Source of the DNA: Epiperipatus broadwayi
Lineage: Eukaryota; Onychophora; Udeonychophora; Euonychophora; Peripatidae
Assembly: GCA_028023455.1 (NCBI GenBank)
Contig: JAQFVV010012405.1
Span: 7,279,334-7,343,333 of the forward strand
Direction of reading: 5' to 3'
Length of the DNA: 64,000 nucleotides
Shown: piece after piece, positions 1 to 11,225 of the stretch
Layout of the letters: every line of letters starts with the position of its first letter
Position numbering within the stretch: the first letter of the stretch is position 1
Notes under the pieces: generated by a model
What the model was told of the DNA's origin: nothing
The model's database searches: none
What the model saw: only the letters and a program-made list of their open reading frames with translations
Position numbers and translations under genes: made by a program

Positions 1-157
1 AGAAATATACCACATGTAAGGTGGATAGATGAAATAAGGAAGTATACTGTGATGATGTGGAGAAGAGAGGCTAGAAATCAGAAACATGGATTAAACTTAA
101 AGAGACCTTAATCATGCAATGGATTGATAATGATTAAAAATGATGAAGAAGATGATG
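1..157 (+). mobile_element. 3' end of an RTE-like LINE
   Basis: This matches the 3' ends of the longer LINE copies at 17270-17428 and 31670-31826. All three share a decayed C-terminal RWMDEI-type motif, the tryptophan/arginine-rich line after it, and a tail of GAT/GAA triplets. The element is cut by the window edge, so only the last part of the reverse-transcriptase ORF and the short 3' tail are visible. It has no open frame and is surely inactive. Confidence 0.75.
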
Positions 158-240
158 ATTTATTACTGTTAATGAGTGCACTTAATTGCCTTCTATTAGC
201 ATATTCAACTAAGAAAATGTTAGATACAGCCAAATTCTGA

Positions 241-320
241 AATGTAATGTATGATAATACAATGATCAGAGATCTGATTTAATGTAAAGTATGATAATAC
301 AATGATCAGAGATCTGATTT
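241..320. repeat. 40-bp tandem duplication
   Basis: Two adjacent 40-bp units (241-280 and 281-320) differ at one position. Each ends in AGAGATCTGATTT. It looks like a recent local duplication with no coding content. Confidence 0.9.
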
Positions 321-1851
321 CAGAGAAACCCTCTTCATCAGCTATGCCAAACCCAAATATGTCATGCACTGTATATTCCTTTTCAATTCAATTTGATAAA
401 ATTCAAAATCATTCTACATCTCCAGTCTCAAAGATAAACTTTTATTTTCAATTATTTTAAAATAGCTTGAATAAAACAGATCTCACTTTTTTTACTTCTG
501 TAAATGATACACCAAACTTTTTTTTAAATCACACTCGATAAAAATCTACAGATAAATTCTCTGAGATCTTATGTTTTCGGCTGTGGGTAGCACATCCAAA
601 CAATTGCCCAAGCAGAGTTTTTTTTTTACGTTGCTCAACTAAGAATCAATCTAAGAATCTGTAGTTCTTAAGGCTGCCTATATAGCATTGATCCCAGTTG
701 CACAGGGCAATTAACTACTCTAAAATAATTCCAACATATTGTGTGATCTTCAGGAAGTTCCATCTAATGCAAAATCAAACTGTTATTGGGTTATCTTTAG
801 ATCCCTTTCTCCATTCTGCATATAAGAAATCAATGATTTTCCAAAAATTCTACACTTTTAAAATAAATTAAGATTATAATCAATTAGTAAAATTAAGGGC
901 TCCAATTATATTATATATATTTACATTCGTGTGTAATGGATTTATATATATAAATACTAATTAATATAGCACTAATAATGTGTAATTATAGAATTTATAA
1001 ACTATGCAAAAGCTCATCATAATAATACATTGCACTCTATTGTAGAAATTAACTTATGCAAATGTAAAATAAACCACTTACATTCATATTTTCTAATTCT
1101 TTTAACAACAACCCAAACTGACAAATGATCTTAATAATTTGAATATCCAAACACACATAGAAGTTGACAATTTCTTATTCAATATAGATAATAATTTAAC
1201 TTTACAATGTAGAGTGAATTTCTATTCACAAGACCATTGAATATGTAAATACTAATTACTATGCATGAATATTGTGTGTATGTCTTAGAGTCAGTGTAGA
1301 TGTTAAAGGCTAAAGTTAGGGTTAGGATAGAGGTCAGATATTTATATTTTGTACTACTGATACAGAAGCTTAATAATAATTAACATATGGATATATATGT
1401 ATTTGGAAACAATATATATATATATGTTGAACTAAATATTTCCATGAATTGTTATTATAATAAAGAATAAAAATGAGGAATTTATATCTATATAAACAGA
1501 GATAACCTTTAACCTTTGATGTTGCTAAGAAACTATCAATTACTACTAATTGGCAATCTCTAAGGCTAAAAAATTTTATCATTAGCCTATAATAGCTCTT
1601 TTGTTGGAATTTTTTGTTGAACTGACTAAAGAAAATACATAAATAAAAAACAAAATACAATTATTTGTCTACACAGATATTTTAATATTTCAACCAGAGG
1701 TTTGATTTTATCAGAAAATTAAATTAGATTATATATTTTAACTATATTTTATTATAAAAGTAGTCTTCTAATTGAAATATTAAAATAGCTTGTAAATAAG
1801 TAATTATATATATACACACTAAAAAAAAATGTCCGCTAATATTAATAATAC
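321..1851. other. AT-rich stretch, nothing recognised
   Basis: There are short A/T runs and AT dinucleotide tracts (around 915-950 and 1411-1425). No open frame resembles a protein, and no repeat shared with the rest of the window was seen. Confidence 0.5.
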
Positions 1852-2059
1852 AATAACGAAGCTTGAATATATTCCAAATAATGGTAAACAACTTATAATA
1901 TAAATAAAAACTCATAGATGATTCTATTTTGAAATTTGAGTTAAGTTGATAATGATTATGAATATAATTGAAAATATTTCTCTATAAGTTTTTATTTATA
2001 TTATATTATAAGTTGTTTACCATTATTTAGAATATATTCAAGTCCAAGTTTCGTTATTG
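1852..2059. mobile_element. Foldback (MITE-like) element
   Basis: The arms at 1852-1917 and 1982-2059 are imperfect inverted repeats of about 66-75 bp sharing the outer sequence AATAACGAA and an inner AATGGTAAACAACTTATAAT block. The spacer is about 65 bp. There is no coding capacity. It could extrude as a hairpin. The class is unknown because no target duplication is clear. Confidence 0.75.
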
Positions 2060-2734
2060 ATATATACACACATATATTTAAATTAATAAAAGTAGCTTCT
2101 TCAAAAGTCATAGTTTACTTTATTCTCTCACACATATAATCTTTTTTTTTATTTTGAGACCATATTTGTAATTATGAATTATTATTTAGACATGGTAGAG
2201 ACAACAAGATTCTCCATCAATCACTTTCTATCTTAATGATGCCTTTCTGAGAAAAAAAGCCATCTTTATATAAGTGAAAATCTTGTACTATGCCACTAAT
2301 CATACTCAAAATCTGAATTTCAATTTTGGAAAACTTGAAAATTTTATCATTCCAAACAAACTAGAATATCATAGCCAAATCAAAGAGCCATATAATTATT
2401 GGCTAGTAGTTACATATCTAGTTATTCCTAGCTGGATGATAAAACAAGAAAGAAAGGGTATAAATCTTCACAACTAAGCATTTAGCAGCTAATAATGATC
2501 TGAGATTTCAAAATATCTTAGCTTTTGAAACCCAGGCCAAAGGAGCATATGTAATCATAAAGATATGATACTAAGATATCAATTAAGATTTTATTATAAA
2601 CTGCAGAAAATTCAGAGGGAGGGGTATTAGATGATAAAAAAATCAAGCTGTGAAGTTTTTTAGTTTCTGGTTTATCTGCATTTGGTAAAAAAATATATAT
2701 ATTTGTGGCTTCATTTTAGGAAATATCCCATGCA
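2060..2734. other. Unannotated AT-rich stretch
   Basis: No gene or repeat shared with the rest of the window was recognised. Short frames here have no recognisable composition or motif. Confidence 0.45.
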
Positions 2735-2845
2735 ATTTGGTGCAGTGGTAGAAATGAATGACTCTAGAACTCAAGATTCATGGCTTCTGGTCTAATATTG
2801 TCAATTCTGGTATTGAGGATTTTTTATGAACTTTTAACAGTAAAG
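2735..2845 (+). mobile_element. tRNA-derived SINE (family E), degraded
   Basis: The head reads like an A-box region (GGTGCAGTGGTAGA) followed by ACTCTAGAACTC, and the tail contains TTTTATGAACTTTT. The same order occurs in the better copies at 42845, 44140, 47691 and 48005. The B-box is decayed. The assignment rests on similarity to those copies. Confidence 0.5.
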
Positions 2846-4031
2846 CTTTTAATAGTTTATTTACTCAGAAAATCAATGTACCAGAAAATAACTGTTTTGA
2901 CCTGTTTGAGATTCTCATTTTTATTCCATATTTGTTTACACTTACAGACAGTGCTCTGGCAGTAAATAGATTAATTAGTCAAACATAAACTGCAGTATTC
3001 ATATAATGATGCTATTAGTTTATACTAATATACATGTAATTGGTAGTGTGTGGGAGATCAATATTAAGGATAAAATACCATATTATTTTAAATATAAAAT
3101 GTACTTTTTTCCCAATTTTAAACCCATGAAAGAATGGTGCATCTTAAATTTGAAACAAAAATTTTAACTTTTTTCTCTAGTTCTTTGCTTTACACTATAT
3201 ATGTGCATAGTATTATAATTGATATCCATGTGTAAAAATGGTGTGTTAAATCTTTTTTAATCAAAAGAGAAAAGATTTAACATTAATTGTTCATATTTTT
3301 TGGATTAATTTCATAAATGGCTTTAACTCTCTCTTAAACTTAATGATACTTTACCATTATTTTATTGAGAAAATTGCATTAAATAACTTTTAAGATTTTT
3401 TTACAACTAATAAATTAGTTTAACCATTCCCAATATCCTCGTTTTGAATTTCAAAGTAAAAACGAATATTTTAGAATCTTTTAATGTTATTTATCTTGTC
3501 TACTTGTTCAATAAAAACTTTAATAAAAACCATTACTTTTCTTTTTTATATATGCCTGTTAAATGTAAATAACACTAAGACACTCCAATAATTTATATAT
3601 ATACTGTATTTATCATTTTGGATAAGGCCCTCAGATAAACATTTTTTTAATGCAGTCTGTTGATTACTTAAAATTGGATAGCCTTGGTCTAGAATATTTA
3701 AGATACATGGATATCATTTGATATATATTATAATAATTTTACGAATAAATAATGGTTATTAGGTAAAGAGCACTGAGAACAAATAATATTTATGGAGACA
3801 TAAACTCCGAATGTGCTTTTCGTAATAATAATAATTTACAAGTCAGATTTATTAAAGTTATTTTTTAAATACCTTACCAAAAACATCATTCTTCATAGAA
3901 ATCCTAATTTACCAGTCAGATAAAAATTGTTCCATTTTTACCTAACTTCCATGCCATTATAGAGGTTTTAACTGATACTTAGATAATTATATTTTTGTTA
4001 TACCATTTATTTATTTACTTTTATTTAATTA
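2846..4031. other. Unannotated AT-rich stretch
   Basis: Very AT-rich, with poly-T runs and no protein-like frame. Nothing here is shared with the other repeats in the window. Confidence 0.45.
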
Positions 4032-4122
4032 AATTAGAGAGATTTGAACCCAGATTTTCAATTTTCCTTTAGTCACCCTCTGGCATCTTATGCAACTACT
4101 ACACATAATCACATATATGTGA

Positions 4123-4183
4123 ATGATCTCCAATATATGCATTTTGTGCTGAACCAGCACTCATCAGTTGATCCGGATCATCA
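4123..4183 (-). ncRNA. Hammerhead-like motif, G12 lost
   Basis: On the reverse strand the order is AUCAA, CUGAUGA, GUGCUG, loop GUU, CAGCAC, then AAAA where a hammerhead needs GAAA, then a stretch ending in AUAUUGG and GAUCAU. Stem II is a perfect 6-bp helix. The G12-to-A change should abolish cleavage. AUGAUC/GAUCAU can pair as the outer part of stem I. Confidence 0.5.
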
Positions 4184-4419
4184 TTTCACACACGTATACA
4201 TGCCATTATCAGATTTTCAATGATATGGATGGCTGAAGAGTTGGAGAGTGGAGGAGATTGGAGTCCATTCATTAAAGTTTGAAAATTTGCTCTCTTAATA
4301 TAAACTGAGCACTGATTGTATATATGTGTGTAGGGGGGAGATGAGGTTCAGATTAACTGATGAGTGCTGATTCAGCACAATATACATATATTCGTTTTCA
4401 TTTATCTTTTCCACATATA

Positions 4420-4623
4420 CAATTGATCCAACCTGCTTCAAACACTTTTTAGCAAACTCTTTATTTGTACATATATATACACCTAAGTTTCGACTGACCT
4501 GCAGTCTTCTTCAGAGCAATCTTCTAAACAAAGCAAAAACAAAAAAAAATGTCAACGTAGGTGTATATATATGTACAAATAAAGAGTTTGCTAAAAAGTG
4601 TTTGAAGCAGGTTGGATCAATTG
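4420..4623. mobile_element. Penelope-type inverted terminal (pLTR) hairpin
   Basis: The arms at 4420-4484 and 4559-4623 are perfect 65/65-bp inverted repeats around a 74-nt spacer. On the reverse strand the spacer contains CTGAAGAAGACTG followed by CAGTCGAAAC, the kind of motif common near termini of Penelope-like retroelements. No coding region remains. The insertion interrupts the family-A right arm, from about 4411 to 4672. The perfect arms imply recent origin or repair from one template. A solo inverted pLTR is the best reading; a MITE is the alternative. Confidence 0.65.
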
Positions 4624-4939
4624 TATTTATGGGATATTAAGGCAAAAATAAGAAAAAGTGTGATTTTATTTTTTTCACATATATGTGGTCACAAAAATCA
4701 ATTGTAAAAGATGGAGTGAGTGACTGAAAGGAGCTTGAACGTACTGGTTCAAATCCTCTCTAATTACATCTAGCTCAAATATATAATCCATTCTTGTGTT
4801 TAAATATTTTTATTCAATTAATAAATTCGTGCAATATAGAGCAACGTTAAAAAGAAATTGAGAAAAGTTGATTATAATTTTATTTATTTTTAAATAAAGA
4901 AAGAAAATTGACAGAAAGTATTTTAGATGTAGACTATAA

Positions 4940-6810
4940 TGTCAATATCTCCTTATATTATCAATCCATATCATAGATAGCCTCTTTCTAGATTTTGTAT
5001 ACTCTCTTGAAATCCAGTTTCAGATAGTTAACTTTTTCCAACACATCATTATCAACATTTACTTTGTTTTGAGAAAATCTATTGAACATTACTTTAGTCT
5101 TTTTAACATTTATCTTTGATCCTGCTTTGTTACTTTCGCCTGATAACTCTTGAAACAATTCCGGAAGCTCTGAAGCATTATTTACAAAATCTAGACGACT
5201 TACATAATCTCCATTTACTTTTACTCCCACAGCTTCTTGTTTTAATCTACAAAATATTTTTTGCAAAACTGCTGTACAAAGTTTTGGAGATATGGAATCA
5301 CTCTATCATACATCCTTCTGAATGTTAATCTTTTTAATACTATTATGTAATCTAATTGTTACTGTTACATTTTTATAAACATTCTTCAGAATATGAAAAT
5401 ATTCTGGATCTATACCTTGGTCATACAATGCTTTAATCATTGAAGAAATGCTTATAAAATTGAATGCCTTTTCACAATCTACAAATCCAAAGCATAATGG
5501 CAACTCATACTCATTGGTCCTTTTTATAACTTCTCTCAATACTTGAATATGATTTACTATACTAAAACCACTTTTAAATCCTGCTTGTTTTTTTTGATTG
5601 GTTAAAATTCAATGTTCGCTATAAACATATTTTTTATATATTAATATTAATTCTGCATTTTGCCAAAAAAATGTATATTTCTTTGCCCATTTTTTTAAAG
5701 ATATCAATAAATTATAATTCCATCATTACCTGAAGCATTTTCCTTTTTTATAGATTTGATCCTGGATAATTCAGAAGATATAGTAACCATAGGAGATACT
5801 TTTCTTTGTTCTTTATAACTGTATAATTTTTGATAGAACTTTTCGATGCGTTTCATGATGTCATCCCACATTTTAATCTTTATTTTTTATTGCATAATTA
5901 AGTTGCTTTTCAATACTAAGACGTTGTTTTACATTCTTGAAATGCTTATTTTTTTAATTCACATTTTTTCTTATATTGTTATGAACTTTTTTCGCACCAT
6001 TTAAAAAAATTCAAGATATTCAATCCTGCTTAAAGCATCATTTTCATATCTTTTTATATTCTTTTTCTTCATAAATTACCTTGTCTCAGTAGAAAATTTA
6101 TTGGTTAATTGTTGCTTTTTTCTACCAGCTATCTTTGTTGTAGTTTTTAAAAGTGTGTCAGTTATTTTTCTATTGGTTTTATTCAAATCTGAATCATGTT
6201 CAAAATCTGTTAACATTTGAAAACAATTTGCATGTTATAATTTAAATATATTAGAATCTTCCTGGAGATTAGGAATATCAACTGTGAATACTGTTCTTAT
6301 CATTTTTGTCTCTCTAGTTTTGCATTAACATGTATCTCCCATCTCACTAATTAATGGTTATTTCCTGTGTTGAATTTATTAAGAACATTACATTTGTGAA
6401 ATACATATTTTCTGCTAGTCAAAATATAATCTAATTCTTCGGTATCATCCTTTTGAATGAATCCATGTCCATTTCCTTTTAGCATTTTTTTTTCAAAAAA
6501 AGAATTAATATTGTAAAGTTTTTCTTTTTATGCAAACTCCACAAATCTATGTCCTCTCTTATTTCTATCATCATAATCAAATTTACTTATAGCACCTTTA
6601 TTTTTCAATTGTTTACAAATTCTAGCATTTAAAGTCTTCCATGACAATTTGAAAATGTTGTTTGGTCTTCTATACATCCATATAAAAATCCTTTATTTCT
6701 TCATCACAATGAGAATTTGTTGGGGCAAAAAACCTGAGTATATACATTTGGCGCCTTGCCACTCTGTCTCTACAATTCCACTTTTTATTTAGAATGAATC
6801 ATACTCCATC
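4940..6810 (-). mobile_element. RTE-like LINE, decayed, reverse strand
   Basis: Read on the reverse strand, it begins in the APE-type endonuclease near 6810 (matching 29220 onward of the best copy) and runs through the reverse transcriptase to about 4940. Recognisable pieces are REVIKRTNEYELPLCFGFVD followed by CEKAFNF at 5306-5539 (motif A region) and the region around NVKKTKVMFNRFSQN at 4988-5266 (after the catalytic motif, where FADD has become FVNN). About 400 bp near the 3' end are deleted. Multiple frameshifts and stops make it a pseudogene. The 5' part is missing and a tRNA-like SINE abuts the break. Confidence 0.85.
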
Positions 6811-6900
6811 TTTTTTTCATATGTCAAAGCATCGGCCGGAAAGCGAACCCGGGCCAACTGCTTGTAAAGCAGTTGTGCTGACCACTCGACCACCAACGCT
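6811..6900 (-). mobile_element. tRNA-like short SINE
   Basis: Positions 6829-6899 (reverse) fold as a 71-nt tRNA-like cloverleaf: acceptor GCGTTGG/CCGATGC, anticodon arm ACTGC/GCAGT around loop TTTACAA (would-be anticodon TAC), and T arm CCGGG/TCCGG with loop TTCGCTT. The D stem is imperfect. It is followed by TTTGACATATG and an A-run, features also seen in the second copy at 37350. The shared non-tRNA tail argues for a SINE rather than a working tRNA-Val gene. Confidence 0.7.
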
Positions 6901-7867
6901 TGACAAAGTTATCTAATAATGTTCACAAAATAACCTTTTTTTATTTGAGCATTATATGTATTATAATCAAATACAATTATTTACTAATAATTTTACAAAG
7001 CTTATTTCCTTTATATATTTATAAAAAAATAAGCGTTTGAAATCTTTTATTATTTTGACACGTATTATACTTTAATTACTTTTATTCAAGTCGAGTTAAG
7101 ATAAATTATTCAAATAAAAACTGTTTTTGATTTCTGAAACTTACTTAATAGTTTATAATAAGATTAATAGATTATAATAAATGTGATTGTTTAATTTCAG
7201 CATTCTACTTCACTACGCACATGTCTTTTTAAAAATAAAAAATTGACCTATTATACTACGAAGTCATAAATATTATTTAACATTCTAATGCTTTTGATTT
7301 TTAGGAATGCTTGCAACAAATTTACCATTTATCATCAATGCTTTTGTATACTCCTGCCCTCTATTGAATTAAATCTTAACTTTTATTGGAGTTCAATGTT
7401 TAAAGATATATTACAATATACAGTAATACTGTACATTGTAATTATTTTATCTAATAATTTACATTTTTATTGATAAATTAAATCAGTTGTTAATAGATAA
7501 CTATTTGACCCAGTCGTTTGCAGAGTATGTAAATTAAAAGACAATTATCTGGAACTGTGAACAATTATATTTTTTTAAAAATGATTGGAAGAGTGCTTTA
7601 TTTGAAATAGGCAGAACAACCATTTAATAAATAGCCCATTGCAGGACAAATACTTCTTACAATAGCCACTTTTAGAGAAACATTGAGGAGAGGAGGACAA
7701 TACCTTGCAGAGTTTGTTAATTTCGGGATGGTAAGGGTTTGGGCAATTTTTTTTCTTTTTTTTTTTTTTTTTGTCGGTAGCTAAGAACAGTTAGATACTC
7801 ATTTATCGACAAATTCTATGAGACAGCTATTTGAAAAAAAAAAAAAACTAAGTCTCTTGGAAAAAAT
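6901..7867. other. AT-rich stretch with long T and A runs
   Basis: No gene was recognised. There is a long T-rich run near 7746-7772 and an A-run near 7834-7847. The intervening sequence does not match other parts of the window. Confidence 0.45.
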
Positions 7868-7925
7868 TTAATTTAGTCTGGATTCAAACTCTGGATCGTA
7901 TTTATGAGAAACCGCTGTGCTATCT
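7868..7925 (-). mobile_element. tRNA-like SINE relic
   Basis: The reverse strand reads GATAGCACAGCGGTTTCTC then CCAGAGTTTGAATCC, an A-box-like and a B-box-like element at tRNA spacing. It is too decayed to fold as a complete tRNA. Probably the head of an old SINE. Confidence 0.4.
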
Positions 7926-8600
7926 TTTCATCATTATGTTCTTATTTTGTTTGCATACATATAAATATTAATATAACATGCACATATATACCTGCCTATC
8001 TTGCTTATAACCTAAGTTTCAAATCCAGATTAAACATGCTTTTTTTTTTCAGGATTTCAATGTAAGTTTGGGATTATTTTTAAAAGAGTGGCCATACTCA
8101 ATCTAGCTAACAGTCTATTTTGCTAACCAATAAAAATCATTAGTTAATTGAACTTGATAAATATTGTTTTTCTTCTACCCTAATTCTCTATGCAGAAAGG
8201 TTTGAGAGGCTGTCCTTCTATAATAGTCTATTAAGGATCTTAAATGCTTTTATTTAATTAAGATTTCTGTTTACCTATGCTAAATCTTGTAAACAATTTT
8301 TAATCTACTTTTGCTAAACCAATTTTCTTCAAATTTTATACACATGTTTTGTTTCAATGGCAATGTAAATGAATCTTTCAGAGTTATTATCCTGTCTAAT
8401 CATGTTGGTGGGTTATAGAAAATACTTTTATTTAATTTGAGGAAGAAATTTAAGAGGCATTTACAAATGAAAATTAAATTTCTTTGTTTACATAAAATTT
8501 AATGCCTGTTCATAAAAACAAAAATTTTATAATCAATTTAAATGATTTTATTAAATATATTCAATCATTAAAAAGTAGAAATTAATATATATATAACTAT
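7926..8600. other. Unannotated AT-rich stretch
   Basis: No coding frame, RNA or repeat relationship was recognised. Confidence 0.4.
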
Positions 8601-9371
8601 TTTTTAAGAAGTGCTTTTACTTAATTTTAGGATTAATGCATTATAAATTAAAAAAAATTTTTTTTTTTCTTGGACCACAATTTTAGTTGTTATATGTAAC
8701 TTTAAACAAAAGTATTGGGCATCCATAAATTATTTAATTCAATCACTAGTTTTTGCTTAATAGTGATTGAATTAATTAATTTATGGATGCTCATAATTTT
8801 ATTTAAAGTTACATATAATATGGGTATCCAACAAGTCGGTCATGATCCACCGGTCGATCGCAAAGCCATTTTTGGTTGATCGCGAGGCCAATCTGACAAG
8901 AGCTGTCGGGTAACGAGTGAAACAAATTAAGTCAAGATTTTCAAGTTTTTTTTGTTTTTGTTCTATTTTTTTTTTTTCAATTCTAGATAGATGAAGTCCA
9001 CTAAGCCATATCATTATTGAAAGTAATATTTTAAATCTTGATTTAATGTAGCTAATTTGAATTAATAAATAATGTTAATAATTATTCATGTTGCTTTAAT
9101 TCCCCTGGACATGAGTTTTTTGCTGTTAAATAATTGTTATTTTTTACTAGGTAGATATATAAAAATAGTATGTATTTCACACCTCCCTCCACTTAGACTA
9201 CGCCTATGACAACAAGTCGATCGCAACACATTTTAAAAATAAAAGTACATCTTATCCAACACAGAAGTTGGCCACCCCTGACATATAGCAATCAAAATTG
9301 TTGTCCAAGAAATTTTTTTTTTACTTTTTAGTATATTAGTCCTAAAATTAAATAAAAGCATTTAAAAAAAT
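8601..9371. mobile_element. Foldback element split by a hAT insertion
   Basis: With the hAT insertion (8819-9280) and its duplicate removed, this is one palindromic element of about 300 bp. The left arm is 8601-8752. The right arm is 8763-8818 continued at 9289-9371. Matching blocks are TGCTTTTA/TAAAAGCA, AATTTTAGGA/TCCTAAAATT, TTGGACCACAA/TTGTTGTCCAA and ATCCATAAATTA/TAATTTATGGAT. The loop is about 10 nt. No coding sequence. Confidence 0.8.
8819..9280. mobile_element. hAT-type non-autonomous DNA transposon
   Basis: The right end (reverse strand) reads CAGGGGTGGCCAAC, a classic hAT-superfamily terminus. The left end TATGGGTATCCAAC is a decayed match. Imperfect 8-bp target duplications flank it: ACATATAA at 8811-8818 and ACATATAG at 9281-9288, 7 of 8 matching, and 8 bp is the hAT-diagnostic length. 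The internal 460 bp has no transposase. Internal GGTCGATCGC and TTGATCGCGAGG motifs are unusually CpG-rich for this window. Confidence 0.8.
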
Positions 9372-9513
9372 ATGTATATGTATATATTATTTTGCTATTT
9401 AGCTTTTATCTGTAAACACACCGTGTTACAAAAAAACAGGATGCACATACATACATATGCATTGTGCTTCTTTTATGTCGATTGTTGTGAAGAAATCATT
9501 GTAACCAATAAAC

Positions 9514-9770
9514 AAACCCTCCACAAGATGTTAGAAGTGGATAAAAACCAGTCCCTACCCTGCATTAGAGTGGTGTAGTAAAAATTACACTACAAAAATA
9601 TTATTCATTATTGAATAATCTGTGGTCTAATAAATGAGTAATAAAAATTATAAATATACTTCAATTAAGTGGTTTGTGTCAAAGTTGTGAAGGCAGTAAG
9701 TTTGACACATCAATTAAGCTGTAGTAATTTGCTATCTATATAAACATTTACTGTTAAGTAGTAGATTAGC
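9514..9770 (+). repeat. Family-B repeat, partial unit
   Basis: Matches the unit seen at 13860-14243: CCCTCC.ACA then ATGTTAGAAGTGG, GAGTGGTGTA, a TTATTCATTATTG block, a GTCTAAT block, GTGTCAAAGTTGTGA and GTAGTAATTTGCTA. It stops before the hammerhead-like motif, so that part is missing here. Confidence 0.7.
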
Positions 9771-10759
9771 TTTTTGCACTGGAAATAACAAAAACTGAGC
9801 TAGGATCCATCAACCTTCAGTTCTAGAGTCTGCCATTCTGTGATTACACTAATTCAAGCAGGAAATTATAGAGCTTCAAGCAGGTGGAGTAGTGAAGAGT
9901 TCATCAAAAGCAAAAAAACAAAAATTCAATCTTCTGCATAATTCGGATAGATCTGCCACAGTCTACCAAAACCTGATCTCCTACGCAAATGAACCATCAG
10001 AATCAAAATAAAGTGGCCTAAAAAAATTAATAGTACTGTCCTCTCTCTAATAAGCACTATATATGCTATCTTGACTAGAAGTAGTTTATTTGTTTACATT
10101 GCTCAAAATAATAATTTGGAAATTTTAAAAATGCAAGAAAGTAAGCAAAAAATAGTGATGTGATATCAGGTAACTTCTTTTTAAATGGCGTCAGAAGTTT
10201 CTGCATATAGTCTATACACGCAGTGACCCTGTAAATCACTCCCTCTATCTAAAACTATTATATGCCACAATAAGCTCACACTTATCTTCTTATTAATCAA
10301 TCACTTTTCCAGTTCTGATTCATTTTCTTTTTTAATTCTATGTCACTTTAATAAAAGCTAATATGTTAGTTTCGGTCTATCGGCAGCACTCTCTAGTGTC
10401 TATTGATTAAATCAATATTCAACTAATGACTATAAGATCGAAAACTCTATTGTCATATATAGATAAATAAAAAAGAAAGTTCAAGATGTGTAAATCAAAA
10501 TTAATATTTAAAAAAAAACAGCCTTCCCTTACATTTGGAAGTTGAAATACTTAAATGTTATAAATACATCTGCATTTACATAAATTGTGTCATAATTGTT
10601 TCTTTTTTTCTCTCTTAATTATTTATACTGCTAAAGTATTATTGACCACTTTATTATATATTTGATTGTTATGAAGTCAAATAGCAAAGTAACCACAATG
10701 ATTCCATTCATTTTCTCAAATAAAGCAAATCCTTCAATGATCTTTTTACATGATGATGA
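9771..10759. other. Unannotated stretch
   Basis: No gene or shared repeat was recognised. Confidence 0.4.
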
Positions 10760-10860
10760 AGTTTAATGCATGGAAGAGTGGCAGAATCTATTGTTCAACT
10801 TCCATGGATTCTAGTTCCAGCTATTACTTCCACTGTTTGAACATCTAATGAACTCCCAAT
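10760..10860 (+). mobile_element. tRNA-derived SINE (family E), degraded
   Basis: AGAGTGGCAGAATCTATTG (A-box region), GGATTCTAGTTCC (B-box region) and a tail with TTTGAACATCT and AATGAACTCC follow the order of family E. Compare the better copies at 42845 and 44140. Confidence 0.55.
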
Positions 10861-11034
10861 AATTCATTCAATTTTTTTTTATTATTATTAAATATGTTTT
10901 TTAAATATTTTTGGTATCATAATGATGTAAGACTGGGATTTCTAACATTCTAATAATTACCTACAGTTCTACATTAATAATGTGCACATAGAAGTGAAGA
11001 AGTAATGAGCAAGATAGTTATGAACTATGTGAGA

Positions 11035-11225
11035 ATTACTAAACATCACATGATCACCAGATCCAAGGCTCCTCACTGATGAAAGCCACAAGATAGAAAC
11101 TAGTCTGGGAATATTGGATGACTAGGCACTAGATAGGGATTTTATGCTCAAGCCTTCTGGCATCCATTGATTACTCTGGCTTGCACTGAGTGGCACTACT
11201 GTATGGAGAGTTTTGCCTGTTTTAT
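11035..11225 (+). repeat. Family-C repeat copy
   Basis: Contains AAACTAGTCTGGGAATATTGG, TAGGCACTAGAT, GCCTTCTGGCATCCATTGATT and CTGGCTTGCACTGAGTGGC. These blocks recur as the two arms of the insertion at 27291-27740 and in a shorter copy at 43855. No coding potential. Probably a foldback or MITE family. Confidence 0.7.

Larger units (their letters stand above)
4032..4770. repeat. Family-A palindromic repeat, interrupted
   Basis: Long inverted arms begin at 4032 (ending in GATTTGAACCC) and end near 4770 (GGTTCAAATCCTC). Each outer end resembles a tRNA B-box. Both arms carry the hammerhead-like motif: reverse at 4123-4183, forward and decayed at 4345-4400. The centre holds a GATTTTCAATGATATGG block and TAATATAAACTGAGCACTGA, which recur in the copies at 20246, 21260, 36893, 44553 and 50921. 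The right arm is split by a Penelope-type hairpin, so that hairpin is younger. Confidence 0.75.

Noticed and set aside
4487-4514. Fully functional hammerhead in the Penelope-type hairpin
   Set aside because: One extra base before stem II and G at the predicted cleavage position. Kept only as a low-ranking observation.
6829-6899. Functional tRNA-Val gene
   Set aside because: D stem imperfect, no terminator-like T-run directly downstream on the reverse strand, and a shared non-tRNA tail with a second decayed copy. SINE preferred.
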